Positions 39,301-49,079 of a stretch of DNA of 64,000 nt are shown piece by piece (position 1 is the first letter of the stretch; each line of letters opens with the position of its first letter). Source of the DNA: Elysia crispata (taxonomy: Eukaryota > Mollusca > Gastropoda > Plakobranchidae); NCBI GenBank assembly GCA_033675545.1, contig JAWDGP010001105.1, forward strand, positions 2,124,501 through 2,188,500, written 5' to 3'. Below the pieces are notes generated by a model. It worked only from the letters and a program-made list of their open reading frames with translations. It searched no databases and was not told the DNA's origin. The translations under genes were made by a program, and so were the position numbers.

Positions 39301-42300
39301 TAAGGAGAGCCTAAGATTGTTATTCACTGCACTGGTTAGACCTCATCTGGAGTTTAATAATGTAGCATGGTCGCCAAGATTCCAGAAAGACAAAAATCTT
39401 ATAGAAAGTGTGTTGCAGAGAGCTTCCAAGTTGGTTCCAGGCTTGGCTGAATTGGCATACGAAAAGAGATTAGAAAGTCTACGTCTTCCTAGCATGCAGT
39501 ACAGGAGAAAAAGAGGAGATATGATAGAAGTCTACAAGTTTACCCATGAAATGTATGATGTCAGTTCACCTCTTATCAAGGAAGATGATACAAGAAATAG
39601 AGGACATATGTACAAATTGAGAAAATGTAGAGTAAACACTGGACTAAGACAGCATTTTTTCTCAAATAGAGTTACAGACATTTGGAATGGGCTGCCAATT
39701 CATGTTGTGAATGCTCCATCATTGAACAGTTTTAAAAATAGACTAGATTGTCACTGGAAAGAACACATGTATCACTGTATTTAGATTAATTTAGACAGGG
39801 GAGATCACAAACACTCAAAATAGTTCTACAAAAGACTGAATAAAAAAATCAGCAAAAGGCCTAAAGGCCTAATAATGCTGAAAAAATATCATATATCATA
39901 TCATATCACATTTTGTTATAACACTCATTCACACACACACAAACACACAATGTGAATGTCCATTACATGTAAAATGTAGACTTGCACCCCATTCCTCACC
40001 TCTGCCCACAGGTGGTCGCTAATTCTAGCCTTCACTCAAGTTCACACCTAGTAGGTATTGCGTATAGACCTAGGGGACATGCAAACAGTAGACTTACGGA
40101 CGCCGGTCTGGCAATTGTATTTTTACTACACTTCAACCTCCCCAACTTCGTTATGCCCGAGGTTATCACGTCTTTTTCGTTAAGACAGAGGTTCTCATAC
40201 AATTGTTTAGAGAAAGAAAAAACGTCCTTTATAATCCCTTCATTTTTGTAATAGTCCAGTCTACTGTATCAAGTATTTTCATTTCATATATTTTATGCCA
40301 ATTTATTATTTCTCTAAAGTCAAATAAGTCAAGTTTTATTTTTATTCGATCAATATTTTCAAACAAAATGAATAAATTTCAATTGAGGAAAATGAAGCCT
40401 ATTTACAAGACCAATTATGCAAAAATTAATTTGCCAGATTATGTTTAAACGAAATAGCTATGGACTGATATCCTAAGAAGCCAGTTGGGCAGCAGCAGTT
40501 GGTTCTAGAGATCAAAACATTCCCTAAGGACAGTTCTTCTGATGTTTGATAAGGATAGGTTCAATTGCCTCATAGAAAAGGTTCAAACTATTGATATATG
40601 CTGATGGTGCAGTTACCTCAGCACTGGTTAAACATTTCAGCTGGCTTACACAAGGGAAAGAACTGAGGATCATGGTTCTCCAAAAATACGTAGCAGTCAT
40701 CACTAAGTTAGCATGGGTCAGAACAAGATAACTGCATCAGAAATTTAAGTCAAATTTACCCTTAATATAGTGATTTTCACAGCTGTTAAAACAGACCAAA
40801 AAGCGGCAACTTAGTTTGTTTCCAGGCCCTACCTCAGACGCCCGCAGTTAGTGGGCGGATCGGTGATCAGTCACCTGTCAGGCAGGCTACAACCGTGTGT
40901 GCCCGTGCATGATGCTGCACTGCTGTTAAATTTAATATTGGGAATTTTTACTTGTTTTTGCATTGCAATAAATATGGCCTCATTAACACCAAGTATATCA
41001 AACATATAATCATTTTAAAGCTGAAATTGTCCTGAATACAACGCTATATTTTTTATCTCTCAATTATAAAGTGTTTAGATGGTGCAGGTGAATCTTCATA
41101 CTTCTAGTAAAAGAACAGAAAAAAGTCTTGATTTTCATAACACCTCAGTTTGATAGGAATATTTCAAAAGTGAAACAATTTTATCACTTAAAAATTGTTT
41201 CCCGATATTTAAAAGATTAATATAAAGAACTTGTGAAAGTTTGAAGTGCGAAGAGTTTTTCATTGATTTTATATGATTTTTTAAAATAATTCCACACGCT
41301 CGGGTCTGCACAAACTACCCGCAAATAATACTCTGCACTATAGATCTACCTTAGAAGCCTCAAACCAACACTGTTAAATATGGAGCAGCACTTAGAATCT
41401 GAACGCAACCAAAAGCTCCATGAGGTTTGCAGATGTGATATATCGCTAAATAACAGATAGAGGAAACAATCAAAAGTTTCTTCTGTGCGGACTTTATCAA
41501 CGGCTCGTTACTAACTTTTGGTGTTCACAATCATTCCAGTAACAAAAAAAAAATATTTTTACAATATGCTTTTAATATTCTGATGCAATTAAACTAATAA
41601 ACTCAAAGCACTTAAGCGTCAGAGGTTTGAAGAAAGTTATAATAAAAGCTTGAAAATATTACAGACAGACACAGACAGAGAGAGAGAGCTCTTACTCTTA
41701 GCACACACCCCGCTGATTGAAGAATGTAAGGCAAAGTAAACGTATGACTTACCTGTAAAGGAAGACAATGCGCAACCCTACACAAGTTTCATTTTCTTCT
41801 TAGTGTGTGTTTTTAATTTTGTTAAAAGTTAACACCAGGCCTCCCTCATATATATTGACGCTCCACAGCTTGAACTACGGTGTTCTATCGTTGATTAGAT
41901 TTATTATTTTATATCAAAACGCCGTACCAGCACTGTAAGAAGTGGACTATCACAACTCAAACCCACATAACTTAGAAACGGAGAACTCTTTGCTAATGCC
42001 CTTTGGTGGGTGTTAAGTTCAACATACATATGAAATGCAGTAAAAATTTCATCCCCAAAAATTGTTTCAATTTTTCAAAAATGTCCCGTAAAAAAATCAC
42101 CAACTTATGATTTATTACAGATTCATGTACTTATTCAAGCGCTCAATAACTCCATCAATTAAATGAAAAGAAGGGGAAAAAATATATCCTCGTATCGCTG
42201 AAATATAGATGTAACAAATTATGGATTTTTGTAGTTCTTCCTTTCATGCATAATCTTAAATTCTCCATTGTTTTGGTGTGAAAATTAGATCTAAAATCTA

Positions 42301-44902
42301 AAGCTGCGAGGAAAGGGGAATCCCCGTTTTGCAGGGATGGTTGACCCCATGACCCAATCGGGTTACAAGCTGCTTCACGGGTGCGGCAGGCAAACTAAAA
42401 TGCCGCTCTTTAACAGGCTTGTTTTGAATCAGATTTATCTCAAATAAATGTGTTTACTGCCTCAAATCCGGTTCTAACTGTTCCAATACATGTTTTAAAC
42501 AATGAGAAATGAATGAATTAAGAGCTCAAAATTCAGGCATAGGACTCTGACAGACAAGCCAAGTTAACTTCAAAAACATGCTCACATCTCTCACTTTACT
42601 GAGCCTAGACTTGTAGTACTTCGTGTTAATGTTAAATAAGTAGTAGAGCCACTGTCAGTGCAACCTTTCCCTTGCACCCATGAACTAGAGTTGACTGGAC
42701 TCTGGTTAACCCCAAAACGGGAATCAATGCGTACAGTCTAGTTTGATGCAGCAAGTTATGGTAAGACAAAAAATATTGCTTGCCAGGACATAACACTTAT
42801 TTCAATCAAGCCTCCCTTGAATACTTAACACTCAAATGAGATCCATTACCCCTGACATTGGATTCAGACTGCTAAGAGGGATAGAGAAAGTTGCTACCAC
42901 CTTGAGTTTCTTGACTGCTCTGAAACTGATTCAGCCATTTTCAGACCTGCCACTATCCAGAAAAGAAAATCTGAATGATTCTGTCAAAAAATTAGAATCT
43001 GCCCCAAAAAATCTGAAGGACTCGATTTTTGCCTTCAACAGCATATATTACAAAGCACATTTTAATGCGGTCTTGGTGAATGTTCATTCATCAGTTTAGC
43101 TTTGAACTCTGATAAAACAAGGTTTCTTAGCTTGTAATTTCTCAACGGTGAAAAATTCTAAATGATCTTTTAAATATCTTTTTTCTATACCTCTTTCAGT
43201 TTAAATCAAGCACCCTATGCCTTACAATATTTTTAAGTGACTCAATAAATTGGGTGGCATTGACATTATGCTGCATTTGCTGAATTCACAAAGAGCAGAG
43301 CTGCCAACCTAGCTCCTGTGGAAAGTGTATGTGACTTCAAAAGGCTAATTTTTCTACAAAAAGGAGTAAATGTATTCCTTACTAAAAGGGTTAAAAAATG
43401 ACATTTGATGCTTTTTTCTGATTTTAGATAACTTTTCTACATGGTGTATAGGCCTTTCTCACACTCTGAAAATTAAAAATCTCATGAATTTTCTGGATCC
43501 AGAAGTTGTTGAAAACTTAATATTTCATGGGGAGAAAATTGACAATTTGCTGGAAAGATATATTTTATTTTGTAAATAATCTATAGAGCGTCATCCACTC
43601 TTTTTTCAAATCACATCATAGAGAAACAGGTCATTTTAAGTACAAAAATTACACTATGATGTTGAGACTAGTTAAGCATGATTTAGACGTAACTTAGATC
43701 TAGATCTAGAATCTAGATCTAAATTCTACATCATATTAAAATGATCAAAATCATAGATCTTGTGCAGATTGTAAAGTTTGCATCCGGAAAAAGCTTCTTA
43801 TGCCTATTAATATTATCAGATCTAGATTTTACTTTTCACAGACCTACAATTACTGAGTCTCGAGCCATTTCATCTTGATTTTCTCAAGTTCTATTTGGGA
43901 TTTCTCAATTGATCTTGATAACTGAGAAGATCTAGATGAAAAAAAAAAAAGCACAGCCCTTAGTAGAAATTACTCTTAGAAGATAAAACAGGACTAATCC
44001 TTCAATGGAAATAACAGCAAAGTCTGGATGTGAAGATAGAGAGACAGTAGCACAGACGAATAAACGATAAAGTTGCCAACTCGGCAAAATCAATATTCGG
44101 GGTGTTTACAACTAAAATATCAATTTCGATACTGCATTTGATAATATAAAATAAAATTATAATGTCCGTATTTATTCTCTTGTGCACGTTTTCTGTCGCT
44201 CTGGTAGGTCTAATTAAAAAAAAACAACTGAAAACGGACAAAATTTCCATAAAAATCGGAATGATTCCAATTAAATCAGTATGAATGGCAGGTCTGCACT
44301 AGTTTGCACTCCTGCCTCAGTGATTCTCACGTTGCTTTACCACCACCACCCCCCTCCTAAAGGTGAAACTATAGTATTGGACCAACCCCGATTTGATTCA
44401 TAAAAGTTGTGTTCAAAATGTTTTTGGATGTGCTGAATACGAATTTGTAGCTCTCATTTTGCGCAAATGAATATTTTTCAAGATATTGGCATTGGTTTCT
44501 CCCTCTTTATCTTGCTTAGCATGCGTTCATTTCGTCAAGGGACATAACTTTCTAGCAAAAGTTGGTCCGATTCTATAAATTGATCCTCCTAAAATCCATT
44601 CTTCACCATTTTCCTGCCTCGTTCCACAGACAGTATGATATCAGGGTTAAGTCAAACAGCTACTTGACTGCTCAGATAATGCTGGGCACTATAGCGTAGC
44701 CCAGCTGTGCAATTAACACTGCTCATTGACGTTCAAGGTGCAGATGCACGATAATGGATGTAGTATTACAAATACGTGCATAGGCCTACACTTTAAATTT
44801 TAATTGGAGTGAAAATCTAGATTCTAATTTCTATACAAATTATACTCACTTTTCTGTAGAATCTGCTACTGATGTCGAACTTGTACATCCTTCTGTTGCC
44901 AT
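18324..44902 (-). CDS. NASP: NASP, nuclear histone chaperone with TPR repeats, 16 coding exons
   Basis: Histone H3-H4/H1 chaperone of the SHNi-TPR family, acting in the nucleus. Exons in transcript order: 44902-44850, 38704-38594, 38236-38118, 34044-33979, 33136-32252, 31471-31344, 30740-30679, 29934-29861, 29696-29508, 28731-28681, 26740-26658, 26390-26304, 24078-24016, 19395-19357, 19087-18878, 18338-18324. All are GT-AG, phases agree, 744 codons (human NASP about 788). TPR1 spans exons 2-3 (FNYGSALLELGRMETNVLG). A 295-residue acidic, Lys-rich insert is encoded by the single 885-bp exon 5 and continues in exon 6. TPR2 (LAWEYLELAKVIYLK) is in exons 7-8. The TPR3-4 hallmark AETHYQLGLAYG is in exon 9. 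A predicted coiled coil follows in exons 10-12 (YKDEIKELQELIPEM), then DISSLVRKKRKPEEE, a bipartite-like NLS split across exons 14-15. Exon 16 codes only ATAS. The gene spans 26.6 kb because introns 1, 3 and 13 hold transposons. Confidence 0.94.
20500..23854. mobile_element. hAT-like non-autonomous element, copy 1, interrupted
   Basis: In NASP intron 13. It shares long near-identical blocks with 49080-50148, for example CTATGCCTTTCAGRGAAACC, GCTATTGGAAAYAAATAAGC and TAAGCTAGGACTAAAGTATA. The right end reads TAGGCACCTCTG. The left end is degraded. The match is interrupted at 21535-23535 by an unrelated segment (probable solo LTR). Without it the copy is about 1.35 kb. No transposase is visible. 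Confidence 0.75.
21535..23535. mobile_element. Probable solo LTR (2.0 kb) nested in the hAT-like element
   Basis: Comparing the two hAT-like copies shows that this 2001-bp segment is an insertion. It begins TGTAGGGAGG and ends GTCTAGTTACA, i.e. TG...CA, and is bounded by TATA at 21531-21534 and 23536-23539, consistent with a 4-bp target duplication. A TATAAA box at 22068-22073 lies inside, as expected for an LTR promoter. There is no gag/pol coding sequence, so a solo LTR left by recombination is the simplest reading. The family is not identified, and a non-LTR origin is not excluded. Confidence 0.5.
24407..24452. repeat. Perfect 23-bp tandem duplication in NASP intron 12
   Basis: The unit starting CTGTAATGGATTTAG is present twice in direct tandem without mismatch, suggesting a recent duplication. 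Confidence 0.9.
32382..32567 (-). repeat. 31-residue tandem duplication inside NASP exon 5
   Basis: Two consecutive 93-bp coding units begin VEDTKESPGKILAQVDQQK and VEDGKESSVKILSEVDQQK. They also match through a shared ExKxxCxE segment. The spacing is exactly 93 bp (first codon at 32567, second at 32474), so the duplication is in frame and lies in the acidic insert. Confidence 0.9.
34126..34235. repeat. Three tandem copies of a 35-36 bp unit in NASP intron 3
   Basis: Units start at about 34126, 34161 and 34197. They share GAAGTT(T)G(A)GGAATTAGATTT followed by RYAGCTACAAAATA; the third unit diverges at its end. Confidence 0.85.
34275..34577 (+). CDS. Unrecognised 100-codon open frame, probably transposon-derived
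   Basis: An open frame with basic and polar character in the first 60 residues (FSKDDFKKKRLSNSQFAAHI, then RKFTGRKLL) and a hydrophobic second half ending in VCVQQYASLDE. It is on the opposite strand to NASP, inside intron 3, immediately before a degenerate tandem array. The first half vaguely recalls the tail of piggyBac-type transposases, but I cannot establish that. No start context or splice evidence supports a host gene. It may be a chance frame within a repeat. Confidence 0.2.
   Translation: MRFIQRFMAAQKGFSKDDFKKKRLSNSQFAAHIRKFTGRKLLSQIILAVSRKPRPQTRTLDCMSTFIFIGQRQDLAWFVVYEGKGNAKLVCVQQYASLDE
34590..35060. repeat. Degenerate tandem array, three units of about 150-165 bp
   Basis: Each unit contains GAAATRGGAGYAAWTGAATTGAG-like sequence (lost in unit 3), then TTTTACTNTGRCATATTRCAT, then ATAATGCATA/ACAATGCACA, then CATTTTGATRTAT or similar. 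Starts are near 34594, 34765 and 34925. It resembles a repeated 3'-end or satellite rather than coding DNA. Confidence 0.55.
35610..35971 (+). pseudogene. 3' end of a non-LTR reverse transcriptase, decayed
   Basis: The frame translates as EVWTISKVMIE, then FLQRMLRISKTAKKS and TVLRDADKI with in-frame stops. The neighbouring frame carries KRHATFFGYVLRRKK. This is the order seen downstream of the RT domain in many invertebrate LINE ORF2 proteins (W-tis-k, rRMLrI-w-kk-s, RQ-tFFGHv-Rr-k). There are stops and a frameshift, so it is dead. It lies in NASP intron 3, antisense to the gene. Confidence 0.75.
36276..37453 (+). mobile_element. Tigger/pogo element, internally deleted, TA target duplication
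   Basis: 1178 bp in NASP intron 3. TA lies at 36274-36275 and 37454-37455. Terminal inverted repeats match closely over about 24 bp (left CAGTAGAATCACTTTAAACC, followed by GAA; the right end is its reverse complement). Subterminal AAACCGAAA motifs recur along both arms. It carries the N-terminal part of a pogo-type transposase but no DDE domain. Confidence 0.93.
37040..37375 (+). pseudogene. Tigger transposase N-terminal DNA-binding region, truncated
   Basis: The frame reads KILSEVDENNLSKIEICKKH followed by SIPNSTLSTILKDREKL, the psq-like/CENP-B N-terminal helix-turn-helix of Tigger/pogo transposases. It then runs through CSHEELEEAVFL, a stop where a Trp is expected, and FRQARAMHVPFSGPVIMGKA, the CENP-B-type second HTH. 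It ends before any DDE catalytic domain. A frameshift near 37060 separates an upstream LEFK piece. Confidence 0.85.
39095..39784 (+). pseudogene. C-terminal reverse transcriptase fragment of the LINE
   Basis: NPKQDYTM...RAKLETS runs in one frame. After a frameshift near 39165 it continues as HECEKDLGVMVDNELKFS, ANKILGLIRRSYQFLDKES, LFTALVRPHLEFNNVAWSP, LQRASKLVPGL, YRRKRGDMIEVYK, FFSNRVTDIWNGLP and NSFKNRLDCHW. This is the invariant block order after the RT palm in jockey/CR1-clade ORF2. The second part (39167-39784) is open for 205 codons, so the copy is relatively young, but the RT core is missing. Confidence 0.9.
39095..39905 (+). mobile_element. 5'-truncated LINE (jockey/CR1-type) 3' end
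   Basis: Begins abruptly in RT coding sequence and ends in an ATATC-type microsatellite at about 39885-39905, the normal form of a 5'-truncated non-LTR insertion. It lies in NASP intron 1 on the opposite strand. Confidence 0.8.
40783..42416. mobile_element. Dispersed repeat, copy A (about 1.63 kb), NASP intron 1
   Basis: From about 41009 to 42416 it matches 58205-59585 in the same orientation with roughly 80-85% identity by eye. Shared blocks include ACACCTCAGTTTRATAGGAA, TATGGAGCAGCACTTAGAAT and CAGGCAAACTAAAATGCC. The terminal sequence TTTAACAG, preceded by CAAACTAAAATGCCGC, has an imperfect inverted counterpart at 40783-40818 (CTGTTAAA...GCGGCAACTTAGTTTG), suggesting a TIR element. No coding capacity. 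Confidence 0.7.
43296..44296. mobile_element. Possible hAT-like non-autonomous element
   Basis: In NASP intron 1. The left end CAGAGCTGCCAACC and right end (opposite strand) CAGACCTGCCATTC are alike over about 10 of 12 bases, and the CAGAGxTGCC form is typical of hAT ends. I could not find a matching 8-bp target duplication, so the call rests on the ends alone. Confidence 0.35.
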
Positions 44903-46545
44903 TTTCGGTTTTATTCTGTCAATGGATTACCGATAAATGGATCTGGATTTGACTTATTATCTAGATAGATCGATCTATTATTCTAGGTCCAACTGATAGT
45001 TCTTCAGTGCAACATTAATGACTATGATCTAAGTGAAGATTTTATACTTTATAAAGCCTAGATATCTAGATCTAGATTCTTTAGTTCTTTTATGGTTGCA
45101 TGTATCTTTGATTTTTAAAACATCACGATGAAATCTAGATCTAATCTTGAAATTCAGTCTTACTTGGAAAAAGTTCAGGTGAATGTGAATGTTGAGAAAG
45201 AGACACAATGGAAAAGGGGCGCACAGTTCTAAGAGGTAAAGCCTAGGACTAGGTTGGTGTAGTGGTAGAAACAATGCCAGTATATAGATCTAGATCTAGA
45301 CTCTGGATCCAGATCAGAATTTTCAAGATATGTAAGCGTGAGAGAAACTCATGATACAAAATACCCGTGATTTTTATTCGTTTGCCTTGAGGTGCCTAAA
45401 GGTTGGTTATTTTTATTTTTCATGGGAGCCTTGAAATGTGCTCACTGTTTAATTTACAGGTCTCACTTCGCGCCGTATATTTTACCAGGAAACTCTGCAC
45501 ACAGAATGCATCTTGGCTTACTCTCAAATCCAGAATGCTAGTAATCGATATTAAATATCGATATTAAATATAAAGACCATGCAATCTTTCGAAAAAATAA
45601 TGGTTGTAAAACCAGTAAACCAAAAATGAGTCAAATCTAAAATCAAATACATGCAGTATATTTGGAAAGTTTTGCTCTTCTGGTACTTACTGAGAGATAT
45701 ATTTTGATTAATGGTGATCTCCCGAGGAAGAACCTGCTCTCTTGAGAAAGCAAATGTAGTGAAATCAGCTAGTAGAAGAGTCTTCAGAGAAGAAACTCCC
45801 CCCTTATAATTTTCGGCCAATAACATCTGACACAAAGGATGTCAAGCTACACCCATGTCATGACTCCCAGGTGTCTCCCTGCTATATTTTACTTTCCTTA
45901 CCTATTTTAAAATTCTTTTGAACGTTATCTAGAAGGCTATGAATTCGCGCAATAAGTGTCTAAAGTTGCACTTTAATGTGAGGTTTTATACGACTTTTAT
46001 TTAAATCTTCATAAACCTGAATCTTAAAAGAATCAACAAATAGATTTAGGTCTGTGGCCTTGCTTTCTGGGGAAAAAATTCCAGATTAAAATGTTTAACG
46101 AAATTGAACTTTGATTTATGATCTCGTAAAAGAACTTAAATAAATAATACTTTTTTCCCCTATCCATTTTTTATGCAGCTTTTTCATGAACACTTTCGAC
46201 AAAAGGCTTTACATCTTTTCCATAAGTTTTCCATGCCGGTTCATTGTGGTTCCGGATTAACAAAGCAGAGCGGAGAAAGGAACACAGCTCAAGGTTTCCA
46301 TCCTAAATCTTTTCTTCAGAAATCGACGATTTAGGTTGCCCAAAGAACTGCGGTGAGGTCACGAGACACGGTCCATGACTTCACCTTCGCCATCTTAGTT
46401 ACAGGCAAAAATGCCATATCATTTCGAATAGAGTATCTAAGTGAAATTAAAAAAAACAACAAAAAACAGACAAATAAAACGCACTAAACTTTTCGAAGTA
46501 AAAATAAATAAACCAATCAAACATTCGTCTTCTTCTTCTTTTTCC

Positions 46546-46766
<221 letters not shown>

Positions 46767-46873
46767 TAACTATTATCTTAATATCATTTTATCAGCAAAT
46801 GACATTTATATAGCTTTTACCTTTTTAATGCTTTTTAAAAAATGCCCCGTGTCTCCTCTGTTTCTTTCTGTAT

Positions 46874-46877
<4 letters not shown>

Positions 46878-46955
<78 letters not shown>
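46878..46955. repeat. (CT)n microsatellite
   Basis: About 39 CT units followed by a T/C-rich tail. Confidence 0.97.
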
Positions 46956-46958
<3 letters not shown>

Positions 46959-47533
46959 CTTTCCTTTTCTCTCTTATAACTCAATTACAAAAAAAAAAAA
47001 AAAAAAATACGCCTCATCGCTCTTTATTCTACTATTCACGAAATGTGTATTCCCAAGCCCATTTTTTTTTTTTTTTTTGCTCATAAAAATTAACACGTGT
47101 ACCCTCTATCGGTTAGAGTTGTTTAGTATGCATACTTAGGTCTATGGTTTTCTCTAAGGGTTGTGTTTTTCTTTTCTTCTTTGTATTTTAAATCAAGGAC
47201 AGAAAATAAATTTGATAACCATCTCAATGCAAGTTTCTAATAGGGCTAGATCTACACCTTTTAAGGTGGCGCCGATCCCTCTTACGTGCAAATCACCACA
47301 GGGAAGAGTCCGCGCTTCCTCTACATATCGAAGTTCACACCCTAGTGCTCTGACTTGGACACCTCGGCTGCCTCTCAGGTTTTGGCTGATAGTCTCCTCC
47401 AAAAATGATTGTTGACCTCAGGTGATTGAGGTTGTTCTTGGTTTTGCATTTTAGCTCGCCAGCTGCTGGTATGCGAATGAGGTCTTTGTTGTTAACAGTT
47501 GTCAGTGTTGTTTTGGGCCTTTCTCGAAATTTA

Positions 47534-47884
47534 TCACCTTTTAGTATTTTTGTTTGCTAAAATATCTATTTTTCGCCTCAGAATATCTCCAAATAGGCGC
47601 CAAGGATGGTTATTGAGAACGATTTTTCATTGCATTTTTTATATAGAGATTTTTAAAATCTTTTTCAGTTGTTTTCGGTGGAATGCATGTTTGTGTGAGA
47701 GTCTATGTGCTACAATTGTAAGGATCGATTTTACTAGTGCCTTCTAGAGTTTTACTTATGTGTCTTTCTTTGTTTTGTCACATCCGATCCATACGTATTT
47801 AAGCTTTATCAGAGCATCTGTGGACAGTTGTTCCCTCCTTTCTACGTCTTCTTTGTCACCAATGAGTGATCCGACTTTCTTCAC
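47534..47884 (-). pseudogene. LINE reverse-transcriptase 3' region, decayed
   Basis: A single reading frame of 117 codons with scattered stops (four internal plus the terminal one). It reads VKKVGSLIGDKEDVERREQL, STDALIKLKYVWIGCDKTKK, ALVKSIL, HAFHRKQLKKIL and WRLFGDILRR in order. This is the post-RT region of craniofacial-development-protein-like endonuclease/RT elements (xxLGSxxGxxEDixRRkxLsxdA ... hRKQLrxiLxI ... RWRLFGHiLR). All blocks stay in one frame, so only point stops have killed it. Confidence 0.8.
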
Positions 47885-48291
47885 CTCTCCAGTCCTTTTG
47901 GTCCCGTGATAACGTGGTGAAATCTGTTTTTTTTTTTTTATTAAATGGAGTATTTGTATGAGTTGGCCTAAAGCTTATTGTAATAATGAAACTCTGATTT
48001 TACTTTCTCATAATTTTCATTGTATGTACTTTTCGTCCTACCCGACTACCATTAGTAGAGCCAGAATTGACTGTCCAAACTAACTTAGTCAAACATATTG
48101 AATCATCTATCGATATTCATCATGTCGTATGCCTAGATTCTAGTATTCACTGCTTAAAGAGATTTTAGATAATTTTTATTTTAATCGTGGTACTTTTATG
48201 ATATTTGGCAATTTTCCCAAATATGCACATCTATTATTTTTCTTAGTTTGTACAAAAAAAAGAGTAATGTTTATCTTTGAGAGTTTATTAA

Positions 48292-48403
48292 CCGGAAATG
48301 TTTGTTTAAGAGAGGAACTCATTTTTCTCTGACATCATAGCCTTTTTACTCAGCGGCCATAACATAGCTAACCTCGTGGGGAAACTATCCCACAGCGAAC
48401 AAG
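48292..48403 (+). promoter_or_regulatory. Probable BTF3 promoter and 5'TOP non-coding exon 1
   Basis: The first coding exon of BTF3 starts only 9 bases before its ATG, so an upstream non-coding exon is required. At 48341-48403 a pyrimidine start (CCTTTTTAC, the 5'TOP form of translation-machinery genes) leads into a short GC-richer segment ending CAAG before GTAAAT, a good donor. A GGAA core for ETS factors (ACCGGAAATG, 48291-48300) lies about 45 bases upstream, as in many TOP genes. There is no transcript proof. Confidence 0.45.
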
Positions 48404-49079
48404 GTAAATTTGATCGCATAGTTCATGTATTGAAATAAAATACAACCGTTATTGTCACTGAAGTTATTGGTAATTCGAATTGTCGCATATGAAACAGTTT
48501 ACACGTGTACTGGGACTTGAGATTTTAGATTTGGCTTAGATAGTTGATGTCAATCCTGGACAAACTTACATATGCTATTCAATCTTTTAAAGTAAACATT
48601 TTTTTTTTTTACAAAAGTGTCCTTTTCTCACTAACTACAAGATCTAGATCTAATTCTTTAGTAGATATAAGATAGTGTCAATTTTCAAAGCAGGTTTTCT
48701 ACTTGGCATCGCTTTTTGAGAGCAGTAAATTATAACTTGTTATCCAAGTCCAATAGGCCTAATCAAGTGTTACTGTTACGGTGTTAGACCCTATCGTTTG
48801 TAGGGGAACTACAAGGGAAGTCGAGGCTTTTTCGTTTGTTACCCCAAACTCGTATGTATACCTTAGCTGTAGATCTAGGCTAAAATGTTATTTTGTTGTG
48901 TAATTTTATTTCACTAGCCTATGCTATAACTAGTCTTCCAAGATGGCAAACTAAAGTTTAATTCATACCGGAACGTCCCGAAAACAACCAAAACCTCCCT
49001 AAACTACTCGAAACCTTAAAATAATGAGGAAACTACTCAAAATCTCCTTAAAAACACTTGATACTATTGTAACTCAATA

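Larger units (their letters stand above)
38886..40266. mobile_element. Probable pogo-type element with a nested LINE fragment
   Basis: The left end TA-CAGTAGACCTCGGATATAATG and right end CAGTCTACTG-TA share about 8 terminal bases plus flanking TA. Additional inward pogo-like strings (CTTCGTTATGCCCGAGGT at about 40145; TTTCGTTAAGACAGAGGTTC at about 40175) suggest a composite. A LINE 3' fragment sits inside (39095-39905). The boundary call at the right is tentative. Confidence 0.45.
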
